Source: Stygiobacter sp. (GTDB lineage: Bacteria; Pseudomonadota; Alphaproteobacteria; Rhodospirillales; Magnetospirillaceae). Taken from it: a stretch of DNA of 64,000 bases. The position numbers and the translations under genes are program-made. Below the pieces are notes generated by a model. It was given only the letters and a program-made list of their open reading frames with translations, did no database searches and was not told where the DNA came from. Shown here piece after piece: positions 57,132 through 64,000 of this stretch; position 1 is the stretch's first letter, and every line of letters begins with the position of its first letter. The stretch is from contig VBWB01000001.1 of NCBI GenBank assembly GCA_006218045.1, forward strand, positions 248,001-312,000. The letters are read 5' to 3'.

Positions 57132-57430
57132 TCACGCCGTCTGGGCTTGGCGCAAGCGGCTACGGGCGCCGCTTTCGGCGGCCAGCGCAAGGTAGGCCGG
57201 CAACGAGATGTCGGTCAGCCGCCCAGGTTCACTGTCGACCGCGCGGATGACGATGATGGCCTCGGCGACTTTTTGCACCACCGGAACCAGGGCCGAGGTG
57301 CCGCGCAGATGCACGGCGCCTTCCGCCGATTTTCACACCGGCGTGGCCCCGTGGTTGCGGGCGTGATACAGGCATATGGCTCTCCGATGGCACGGCAAAA
57401 TACCGTTCCGAGTTTCTCATCCTGCGGCAA
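57132..57430 (-). pseudogene. Probable decayed gene of unknown function
   Basis: This fills most of the 475-base gap between the Crp/Fnr gene and slyX. Two minus-strand frames show protein-like, non-repetitive sequence that would join into one product. One runs from about 57430 (PQDEKLGTVFCRAIGEPYAC). The other continues as LYHARNHGATPV, hits a TGA, then goes on as KSAEGAVHLRGTSALVPVVQ to a stop at 57132. One frameshift and one in-frame stop separate the pieces. I do not recognise the family. The last part could alternatively be a 60-codon gene with a GTG start at 57314. Confidence 0.35.
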
Positions 57431-57515
57431 AATGTAAAGCGCGGTTCGGAGAATGGTTATAAGAATGCCGCTACCGGCTTCAATTCAATCCGCCCATGGC
57501 CGCCCAGGAGTATTC

Positions 57516-57731
57516 ATGACCGACGACACCCGATCCCGTCTGACCGACCTGGAAATCCGTCTGGCCCATCACGAACGGATGGTCGAGGACATGTCCGAGG
57601 TGATGGCGCAGCAGCAAGACGAGATCACCCGCCTGACCCTGATGCTCCGCCGGCTGGTCGATCGCGTGCGGAATGTCGAGGCCGGCGGCGAAGGCTCACC
57701 CCAGGACGACCGCCCGCCACCGCATTATTAA
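57516..57731 (+). CDS. slyX: SlyX family protein
   Basis: This 71-residue acidic, largely coiled-coil protein has RLTDLEIRLAHHERMVEDMS and ends RPPPHY, the usual SlyX tail. Function is unknown in the family. AGGAG lies six bases before the ATG; longer in-frame starts lack it. It is convergent with the Hsp70-like gene, four bases apart. Confidence 0.9.
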   Translation: MTDDTRSRLTDLEIRLAHHERMVEDMSEVMAQQQDEITRLTLMLRRLVDRVRNVEAGGEGSPQDDRPPPHY

Positions 57732-57735
57732 CGGT

Positions 57736-59040
57736 TTAACCGCGCCCGAACAGTTCGGCGGCGCGATAGGCCAGACCGCTGGCCACCGAGACGAACTCGC
57801 CGCCGGCGCTGACCCGCTCGGCGCCGAAGCGACGGTCGAAGATGGCGCGCACCGCCGGCACCAGCGACGAGCCGCCGGTCATGAACACCCGATCGACCTT
57901 GCCGGCCGGCGTGCCGGTGCTGGTCAGCAGGGTCTCGACGCAGGTTTCGATCTCGACCAGTTCGGGGGAAATCCAGTCTTCAAACTCGGCCCGGGTGATG
58001 GGGCGTTCCACCCGCACCGGATCATGGTCGAAGACGAAGGTGGTTTGCATCCCTTGCGACAAGGCGACCTTGGCCTGTTCCACCGACCGATACAGGTGAT
58101 AGCCCAGATTGTATTCGATCAGGGTCAGCAGATCCTCGATGCGCTCGGGATGGCTGGCGTGGCGCTGGATGTCGCGCAGCATGCGCAGGGTCGAGCCGGT
58201 GCCGAGAAAGCCGATATGGTGCCAGCGGGCGAACTTGCCATAGATCCAGTCGGGAACCGGCAAGTCCTTCCTGTTGCTGTGATAGGTGGTGTTCTTGCCG
58301 AAGAACGGGGCGATGCCGCGTTCGACGATGCGGCGGTCGAAGGTGTCGCCGGCGATACCGACGCCGCCGGTGCCGATGATGGCGTCGCGCGGATCGGCCA
58401 TGCCGGCCCGGCCCGGTCCCAGCCGGACCAGACAGAAATCGCTGGTGCCGCCGCCGAAATCGGCGACCAGCACGGTTTCATCGTGATCGAGCGTGCGTTC
58501 ATAATAATAGGCGGCGGCGATGGGCTCGAACTCAAAGGCGACTTCGTCGATGCCGGCCTGGCGGAAGGCTTCGGTCAGCCGCTCCACCGCGTAATCATCG
58601 GCATCCTTGCCGTCCTCGGCGACGAAGCGCACCGGGCGTCCCGCCACCACCCGGGTCAGCGGCTCCCCTTTGTGGTTCTCGGCACCAAGGCGCAGCCGCT
58701 CGACGACGATGGCGATCAGCCGTTCCAGGCTGTAGGGCCGATTGAAGATGGTGGCGCTGGTGAACAGCCGGCTGGTCAGGTGGCTTTTGAACGATTGCAG
58801 CAGCCGGCACTCGTCGCCGCTGTTGAGATAGGCGGCGATGCCGGCTTGGCCGACCAGGGGCAGCGGCCAGCCGTCGTCGTCGCGATGGCCGCGGTCGAAG
58901 GCGATCATCGAGCGCAGGGTGTCATTGGTGGCCCGCTCGGACAGGCCGGCATTGTCGTGGGCGACGATCCGAGCGGTGCCGCTGGCGTCAACGATGCCGA
59001 CGGCACTGTTGGAGGTGCCGAAATCCATACCTACGAACAT
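57736..59040 (-). CDS. Hsp70-like chaperone/ATPase of the YegD type
   Basis: This 434-residue protein is an actin-fold ATPase with phosphate-1 DFGTSNSAVG, phosphate-2 VADFGGGTSDF, a GIAGDTFDRRI segment, and the adenosine motif MTGGSSLVPAVR. It lacks the DnaK substrate-binding domain and lid, as in the YegD subfamily. The client is unknown. The start at 59040 begins exactly at the nucleotide-binding strand. Confidence 0.88.
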   Translation of the reverse strand: MFVGMDFGTSNSAVGIVDASGTARIVAHDNAGLSERATNDTLRSMIAFDRGHRDDDGWPLPLVGQAGIAAYLNSGDECRLLQSFKSHLTSRLFTSATIFNRPYSLERLIAIVVERLRLGAENHKGEPLTRVVAGRPVRFVAEDGKDADDYAVERLTEAFRQAGIDEVAFEFEPIAAAYYYERTLDHDETVLVADFGGGTSDFCLVRLGPGRAGMADPRDAIIGTGGVGIAGDTFDRRIVERGIAPFFGKNTTYHSNRKDLPVPDWIYGKFARWHHIGFLGTGSTLRMLRDIQRHASHPERIEDLLTLIEYNLGYHLYRSVEQAKVALSQGMQTTFVFDHDPVRVERPITRAEFEDWISPELVEIETCVETLLTSTGTPAGKVDRVFMTGGSSLVPAVRAIFDRRFGAERVSAGGEFVSVASGLAYRAAELFGRG

Positions 59041-59139
59041 CTGCCGCGCCTTGTGGAAATGGGGAGCGGAGTAGGTACCCGCCTTGGCGACGGCGCGCAA
59101 CCCCTATGGCGGATTCGATGCCGATTTGCCGACAAGAAA

Positions 59140-59167
59140 ATGCCCGGAGACGTTTGTCTCCGGGCAT
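59140..59167 (-). terminator. Rho-independent terminator for the small secreted protein
   Basis: A perfect 12-bp stem (ATGCCCGGAGAC and complement) with a four-base loop lies 14 bases after the stop at 59182 and is followed on the minus strand by TTTCTTG. It also separates this gene from the Hsp70-like gene. Confidence 0.8.
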
Positions 59168-59181
59168 GGCAACGGGTAGGA

Positions 59182-59544
59182 TTACTTGGTTTCGGCGCTG
59201 GTGACGCCGCTGTTCTTGTTGTACTTCAAGGTGATGACCTCGACTTCGCACAGGTCGAAGGGCTCGTCCCATTCGACGTCGCTGCCGTCTTCAAACTTCA
59301 CGGCCAACTGCCACTTGCAGGCGGTGGTCGAGTTGCGGAACTTGACGTTCTTCTTGGCGCCGTTGGACAGAACGCCGTCGCCCATGATGTCCTTGCCCCA
59401 GCTCTTCGAGCTCGGGGTGGCGACGTAAACTTCGTCGATCTGGTAGCCGGTCTTGTTGACCAGGGTGAAATCCTGGTCGCCAGCCTGGGCGGCGGCGGAA
59501 GTGAACATGGCGGCGGCCAGAACAGCGAAAGCCAATTTCTTCAT
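59182..59544 (-). CDS. Small secreted protein of unknown function
   Basis: This 120-residue protein has a clear signal peptide (MKKLAFAVLAAAMFTSAAAQA) and a mature part starting GDQDFTLVNKTGYQIDEVYVATPSS. Two cysteines (in ACKWQ and LCEVE) could form a disulfide. The NKTGY...VYV...SWG pattern is seen in a conserved alphaproteobacterial family of unknown role, to my recollection. GAGGGGAT lies about six bases before the ATG. A strong terminator follows, suggesting a discrete transcript, possibly with DUF805 upstream (41-base gap). Confidence 0.85.
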   Translation of the reverse strand: MKKLAFAVLAAAMFTSAAAQAGDQDFTLVNKTGYQIDEVYVATPSSKSWGKDIMGDGVLSNGAKKNVKFRNSTTACKWQLAVKFEDGSDVEWDEPFDLCEVEVITLKYNKNSGVTSAETK

Positions 59545-59585
59545 GGTAATCCCCTCATTTTAAGTTGCACAGGTAAACAGGTTAA

Positions 59586-59927
59586 TCAGACACAAGCCGG
59601 GCCGAAGCGATTGTCGCCCTCGGTGCCAGCCAGAAAGCCGTTTTCCACCAGCGCCCAGATGGGGCCGACCAGCGGGATCAGCATGATCAGCATCCACCAG
59701 CCGGACTTGTCGCGGTCATGCCAGCGCTTGACGGTCACGGCGATGGACGGCCAGATCAGGGCCAGCGAAATGATCAGGCTGAACAGCGGGAACGCCTCGA
59801 TATCGTCACCGGCGAGGAGGCTGTCCAAGGTCAGCCCCACCACGTTCAAGACGATGATGGCCAGGAAAAACATCCAATACGTCTTGCGCGGGATGCGCCC
59901 GTTCAGACTGAGTAGCAGGTTTTTCAT
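59586..59927 (-). CDS. DUF805 membrane protein
   Basis: This 113-residue inner-membrane protein has three to four hydrophobic segments and the DUF805 signature KRWHDRDKSGWW with preceding RKTYW. Function is unknown. The start at 59927 has GGAGGGGG just upstream. An upstream in-frame ATG would add 23 residues but lacks a ribosome-binding site. Confidence 0.88.
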   Translation of the reverse strand: MKNLLLSLNGRIPRKTYWMFFLAIIVLNVVGLTLDSLLAGDDIEAFPLFSLIISLALIWPSIAVTVKRWHDRDKSGWWMLIMLIPLVGPIWALVENGFLAGTEGDNRFGPACV

Positions 59928-60053
59928 TTCCCCCTCCATCCACCATATTGATTCAATCATAGCGATGGTATGGGGGTGGTCAAAAGCCAATTGCACATTT
60001 GCTGTTGAAGAAAAGTCTTATTTATCAATCAAGCGTTCTGAAGTGATGATGCT

Positions 60054-60149
60054 TCAATGCTGTTTCGGGGTTTCACGGTCCTTTCCTTCTGTTCTGCGCC
60101 TGTGGCGCGCGGCAGTCTTGCTGTGCCGGTTTATTGCCGTCACCTTCAT
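60054..60149 (-). CDS. Possible 31-residue basic peptide, coupled to the acyltransferase gene
   Basis: An ATG at 60149 overlaps the stop of the large fusion gene in an ATGA junction. It opens a 31-codon frame rich in Arg, Lys and His (MKVTAINRHSKTAARHRRR). The overlap style matches real junctions elsewhere in the window, but the peptide has no known relative to my knowledge and could be chance. Confidence 0.25.
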   Translation of the reverse strand: MKVTAINRHSKTAARHRRRTEGKDRETPKQH

Positions 60150-63100
60150 GTTCCGCCTCCCGGTCGGACGAAGGATTCGGCCATGGCTTTCGCCGTGCCG
60201 TAATCGGTCTTGCCGCTGCCCAGAAGCGGGATGCGTTCCACCGTCAGCAGGATTTTCGGCACCAGCAATTCCGCCAGTCCCCGGGCGCGGAAATGGGCCA
60301 GGACGGCGTCGCGGGTCGGGGCCGGGTAATCGGTCAGCAGCACCAGTTGTTCGCCCTTGCGGTCGTCGTCGACGGCCACCACCACGTGCTGGTTTTCCGG
60401 CCACAACAGCGCCAATTCACTTTCCACCTTGCCCAGGGAGACCATCTCGCCGGCGATCTTGGCGAAGCGCTTGGCCCGACCGACGATGCGGATGAAGCCC
60501 AATTCGTCGATATCGACGATGTCGCCGGTGTCGTACCAGCCCGCCGCCGGCGCCTCCAAAACGCCGGGCTTTTCCACCCGGTAATAGCCCAGCATGACAT
60601 TGGGGCCGCGGACCCACAGCTTGCCGCCGGCATCGATGCCGGGCACGGTTTCCAGCCGGAAGGCGATGCCCGGCAGCAGGCGGCCGACGGTGCCGGCCTT
60701 GAAATGCATGGGCGTGTTGACGGCCAGGACCGGGGCGGTTTCGGTGGCGCCATAGCCTTCCAGGAGGCGCAGGCCGAACTTGTCCATCCACACCCGCCGG
60801 GTTTCGTCCTTGACCTTCTCGGCCCCGGCGAAAACATAGCGGACGCTGTAGAAATCATAGGCATTGGCGACGCGGGCATAGCCGGACAAGAAGGTGTCGG
60901 TGCCGAACAGGATGGTGGCGTTGGTGTCGTAGACCATCTCGGGGACGATGCGGTAATGCAGCGGCGACGGGTACAAGAAGCATTTGATCCCGGCCAGCAC
61001 CGGCAGCAGCAGGCCGCCGGTCAGGCCGAAGGAATGGAACACGGGAAGCGCGTTGAAGACGATGTCGGTCGGGCTGAAGGCCACCCGCGCCGCCAGTTGG
61101 GCGCAGTTGGACAGGATGTTGGCGTGCGACAGCACCACCCCCTTGGGCATGCCTTCCGAGCCCGAGGTGAACAGGATCACCGCCGGCTTGTCGGCCTGCG
61201 CCCCGGACCGGCGATGGATGCGGCCAGCGAAGGGACGGGCCAGCAGGCCATAAAGCTTGTCGGTCAGGCCCATGCCGTTGCGGATGTCTTCCAGATAGAC
61301 GACTTTCACCTGGGCGTTCAGCGCCTCGATGGTTGCCGACAGCCGGGCCTGGTCGATGAACCGGCGCGAGGTGATCACCGTTTCGATGCAGGCCGCCCGA
61401 CAGGCCGCCACCACGTTGCCGGGTCCGGTGGAAAAGTTGAGCATGGCCGGCACGCGGTTGAAGGCCTGAAGGGCGAAGAAGCTGGCGGTGGTGGCGGCGG
61501 CATTGGGCAATAACAGGCCCATTGCCTCGCCCGGTCTTGACCGGCGGGCCAGCACCCGGCCCAGGGCCAGACTACCCATGATCAGCCGGTCATAGCTCAG
61601 CGGCTTGCGGTTGATGTCGTCCACCGCCAAGGCGTCGCCGCCATGGATGCGGGCGGTGTCCAAAAGTGCGCTGAACAAGGTGCGATGCTGCGGCGCCGTC
61701 TCGAACATCATGGCCGACATGACGTCGTAGAGCGCCACGCCGATGCGGCGGCGGCGGGCGCGGCCCTTGATCTCGGCGGGGATGTGGAAACGGGTGGGCG
61801 GCAGCACGGTGATGGTGATGGTGGGGAACCAGCGCAGCCGCAGTTTGCCCTTCAGGCGGGAAAACGGCGTGAACTCGGCGCCGTCGATGCGCACCGGCAC
61901 CAGCTTGGCTCCGGCGCGGTCGGCGATCATGCCCGGACCGTCATAGATCTTCATCAGCGCGCCGGTGACGGTCAGCCTGCCTTCGGGGAAGATGACCAGG
62001 CTATTGCCTTCTTGCACCGCCCGGATCAGGCTTTTGGTCGACATGGGGTTGGTGGGGTCGACGGGAAAGGCCTTGACCAGCCGCAGGAACGGCTTCACCC
62101 ACCAGGCCCGCGCGGTGAAGGTGTTGACGGCGAAGATCGGCTTTTCCGGCATGAAGGCGGCCAGCAGCGCCGGGTCGAGGAAAGAGGTGTGGTTGACCAC
62201 GATCACCGCTGGTTCGCCCGCCGCCGGCAGGTGTTCCAGGCCGCGCACCTCGACCCGGTAGAGACGGCGGAACAGCCAGGACAGCACGCCTTTCATGAAA
62301 GTGTCGGGCAACAGGCCGCAGATGATCACCGCCACCACCAGATTGGCCAGACCCAGCACACCGAAGATGTCGGTGACGCTTAAGCCCATGGCCAGCAGGA
62401 CAGCACTGGCCAGGGCGGCGGCGACCATGAAGCCAGCGTTGAACAGATTGTTGGCGGCGACCACGCGGGCGCGCACCGCCTCGTCGCTGCGTGCCTGCAA
62501 GATGGCGTAAAGCGGCACGATATAGACGCCGCCGCAGATGGCGAACAGCAGCAGATCGGCCAGCAGCCGCCACGATTGCGGACGCGCCAGGAAGTGCGAC
62601 AAGCTGGCCAAGGTGCCGTCGCCGTCGACGGGAGCGGCGGCGAACCACAGATCCACGGCGAACACGGTCATGGCCAGGGCGGCGAAGGGGACATGGCGGG
62701 CCGAGACCTCGCCCTTGAGCAGGCGTCCGCACAGCACCGAGCCCAGACCGATGCCGACCGAGAACATGGTCAGCATCAGCGTCACCACGTGTTCGTCGGC
62801 ATGGAGCACGTTCTTGGCGAAAGCGGGGAATTGCGACAGATAGGTCGCCCCCACCAGCCAGAACCAGGAAATGCCCAGCACCGACAGGTAAAGATCGCGC
62901 TGGCGGCGCACCAGGGTGTAAAGCCCCATGGTTTCACCCGGCAGGTTGAAGCCGACCTTGACGCTGTCATTGCCGCCATGGGCGCGGGGCAGCGACAGGC
63001 TGGCGCCGAAGCCCAGCACCGCCAGCATGACCATGGACCAGGCGACCAGGGCCAAGCCACCCTCGACCAGCACCAAGGTGCCACCGGCGATGGTGCCGAT

Positions 63101-63577
63101 CAGGATGGCCAGGAAAGTGCCGCCCTCGATCAGGGCGTTGCCGCCCACCAATTCGCCATCGCGCAGATATTCGGGCAGGACGGCGTATTTGATCGGGCTG
63201 GTGAAGGTGGATTGCAGTCCCAGCAAAAACAGCGCACTCAGCATGCCGGGGATGTTCTGCGCCATCAAGGCCCAGGCCCCCAGGGCGGAAATGGCGATCT
63301 CGGCCCCTTTCCAGAACTTCATCAATCCGGATTTCTCGTAACGGTCGGCCATCTGGCCGGCGGTGGCGGAAAACAGGAAATACGGCAGGATGAACAGGCC
63401 GGCGGCGGTGGTCGCCAGCACCTGCGGGTCCATGCCGGCCTGGGCGCCAAGCTGGTAGACCACCAGGATGACCAGGGCGTTCTTGAAGAAATTGTCGTTG
63501 GCGGCGCCCAGGAACTGGCTGACGAACAGCGGCAGGAAACGGCGGCAGGCCAGCAGGTGAAAGGTTGCGTCAGCCAT
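60146..63577 (-). CDS. aas: LplT-PlsC-Aas fusion: lysophospholipid transporter/acyltransferase/acyl-ACP synthetase
   Basis: This 1143-residue protein has three parts. Residues about 1-420 are a major-facilitator transporter with twelve predicted helices (NDNFFKNALVILVVYQLG, LplT-like). Residues about 440-640 are a PlsC-type acyltransferase with NHTSFLD (HX4D, His near 461) and FPEGRLT. Residues about 660-1143 are an AMP-forming acyl ligase with FTSGSEGMPKG near 800 and GYGATET. In Escherichia coli LplT and Aas are separate and return lysophosphatidylethanolamine to the membrane. The fusion suggests flipping and reacylation in one protein. The start at 63577 overlaps the TetR gene by eight bases. 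Confidence 0.92.
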   Translation of the reverse strand: MADATFHLLACRRFLPLFVSQFLGAANDNFFKNALVILVVYQLGAQAGMDPQVLATTAAGLFILPYFLFSATAGQMADRYEKSGLMKFWKGAEIAISALGAWALMAQNIPGMLSALFLLGLQSTFTSPIKYAVLPEYLRDGELVGGNALIEGGTFLAILIGTIAGGTLVLVEGGLALVAWSMVMLAVLGFGASLSLPRAHGGNDSVKVGFNLPGETMGLYTLVRRQRDLYLSVLGISWFWLVGATYLSQFPAFAKNVLHADEHVVTLMLTMFSVGIGLGSVLCGRLLKGEVSARHVPFAALAMTVFAVDLWFAAAPVDGDGTLASLSHFLARPQSWRLLADLLLFAICGGVYIVPLYAILQARSDEAVRARVVAANNLFNAGFMVAAALASAVLLAMGLSVTDIFGVLGLANLVVAVIICGLLPDTFMKGVLSWLFRRLYRVEVRGLEHLPAAGEPAVIVVNHTSFLDPALLAAFMPEKPIFAVNTFTARAWWVKPFLRLVKAFPVDPTNPMSTKSLIRAVQEGNSLVIFPEGRLTVTGALMKIYDGPGMIADRAGAKLVPVRIDGAEFTPFSRLKGKLRLRWFPTITITVLPPTRFHIPAEIKGRARRRRIGVALYDVMSAMMFETAPQHRTLFSALLDTARIHGGDALAVDDINRKPLSYDRLIMGSLALGRVLARRSRPGEAMGLLLPNAAATTASFFALQAFNRVPAMLNFSTGPGNVVAACRAACIETVITSRRFIDQARLSATIEALNAQVKVVYLEDIRNGMGLTDKLYGLLARPFAGRIHRRSGAQADKPAVILFTSGSEGMPKGVVLSHANILSNCAQLAARVAFSPTDIVFNALPVFHSFGLTGGLLLPVLAGIKCFLYPSPLHYRIVPEMVYDTNATILFGTDTFLSGYARVANAYDFYSVRYVFAGAEKVKDETRRVWMDKFGLRLLEGYGATETAPVLAVNTPMHFKAGTVGRLLPGIAFRLETVPGIDAGGKLWVRGPNVMLGYYRVEKPGVLEAPAAGWYDTGDIVDIDELGFIRIVGRAKRFAKIAGEMVSLGKVESELALLWPENQHVVVAVDDDRKGEQLVLLTDYPAPTRDAVLAHFRARGLAELLVPKILLTVERIPLLGSGKTDYGTAKAMAESFVRPGGGT

Positions 63578-64000
63578 GATGGACCTCGGTCGGTTGGCTG
63601 GTGGAAGCAAGTGCGCGCAGGCAGGCGGCATTGATCTGGTCGGTGAAGCGCGACAGCGGTGCTTGCAGGCGGCCATAGAGGATGGCGGTGGCCGGTTGCA
63701 GCATCAGCCCCAGGATCATGGCGGTGGCCAGGGCCGGATCACTGAGCCCGACTTCCCCGTCCCTGATGCCCTGTTCGACCAGATGATGAAGCACCGATAC
63801 CGGGTTGTCGGCGCCGTCGGCGATGCGCGGCAATCCCTGGTGCTGCACCAGCAGCAGAAAGCGGAACAGCGTCGGATCGTCGTCGTGGAAGCGGCAGACT
63901 TCACCGATGACCGCCGCTAGGCGGGGGCGAAAGGCCGTGTTCGGCGCCTGAAGTTCGGTCAGGCGATGGGCGAAGGCAGTGTAGTTGCGGGCGAACAGAT
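63570..64000 (-). CDS. TetR-type transcriptional regulator, C-terminal part (5' end outside window)
   Basis: The frame is open from the right edge to the stop at 63570 (about 142 codons). The visible part is an all-helical ligand-binding domain (FRPRLAAVIGEVCRFHDDD, LFRFLLLVQHQGLP, DPALATAMILGLMLQPATAI). The DNA-binding N-terminus is outside the window, so the family call rests on the C-terminal pattern. It overlaps the phospholipid-remodelling gene by eight bases, so it probably autoregulates that operon in response to a lipid or hydrophobic ligand. Confidence 0.7.
   Translation of the reverse strand, partial: LFARNYTAFAHRLTELQAPNTAFRPRLAAVIGEVCRFHDDDPTLFRFLLLVQHQGLPRIADGADNPVSVLHHLVEQGIRDGEVGLSDPALATAMILGLMLQPATAILYGRLQAPLSRFTDQINAACLRALASTSQPTEVHHG

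Noticed and set aside
57673-60495. 940-codon plus-strand open frame over the Hsp70, secreted and DUF805 genes
   Set aside because: It crosses three minus-strand genes with clear motifs and a terminator hairpin, and its translation has no recognisable fold.

Overview
The window is GC-rich DNA from an alphaproteobacterium, most likely a Magnetospirillum-like member of the Rhodospirillales. This is inferred from the gene families, the Cpa/Tad organisation and the hairpin repeat type, not from any rRNA. No rRNA, tRNA, CRISPR array or insertion sequence was recognised.

Positions 1-33714 (minus strand) hold one large secondary-metabolite operon, read right to left. Two PvdE/SyrD-type ABC exporters come first, then a stand-alone acyltransferase-enoylreductase, a 6377-residue polyketide synthase, a flavin monooxygenase, and a second polyketide synthase that runs off the left edge. 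No module contains an acyltransferase domain, so this is a trans-AT PKS. Nine KS domains are visible. The order is KS-DH-KR-ACP, KS-(DH-like without His)-ACP, KS-KR-ACP, KS-MT-ACP, KS-ECH-ACP-ACP, KS-(DH remnant)//FMO//ACP, KS-DH-KR-ACP, KS-ACP, KS. It resembles glutarimide-forming assembly lines (sesbanimide/gladiofungin type) with a vinylogous-branching module, a C-methylation, a beta-branch and an oxygen-insertion step. Four of the five internal gene junctions are ATGA overlaps. A dyad around a TATGAT hexamer lies just upstream of the first gene.

Positions 33862-41417 hold signalling genes. One arm (minus) is diguanylate cyclase, periplasmic binding protein and TorS-like hybrid histidine kinase. 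The divergent arm (plus) is Hpt protein, receiver and receiver-PP2C phosphatase. Together they look like a phosphorelay joined to c-di-GMP output.

Positions 41635-44033 hold glutaryl-CoA dehydrogenase and a family III CoA-transferase, preceded by a pair of REP-like hairpins.

Positions 44117-56383 hold a complete-looking Flp/Tad pilus locus: three TadE/TadG-like proteins, flp, cpaA, cpaB, cpaC, cpaD, cpaE, cpaF, tadB, tadC, a convergent tadD-like lipoprotein gene, and a small secretin N-domain protein. The flp gene sits behind the only strongly AT-rich stretch in the window.

Positions 56357-64000 hold housekeeping and accessory genes: a Crp/Fnr regulator, a probable decayed gene, slyX, a YegD-like Hsp70, a small secreted protein, a DUF805 membrane protein, a three-part LplT-PlsC-Aas lysophospholipid remodelling fusion, and the C-terminal half of a TetR-type regulator cut by the right edge.
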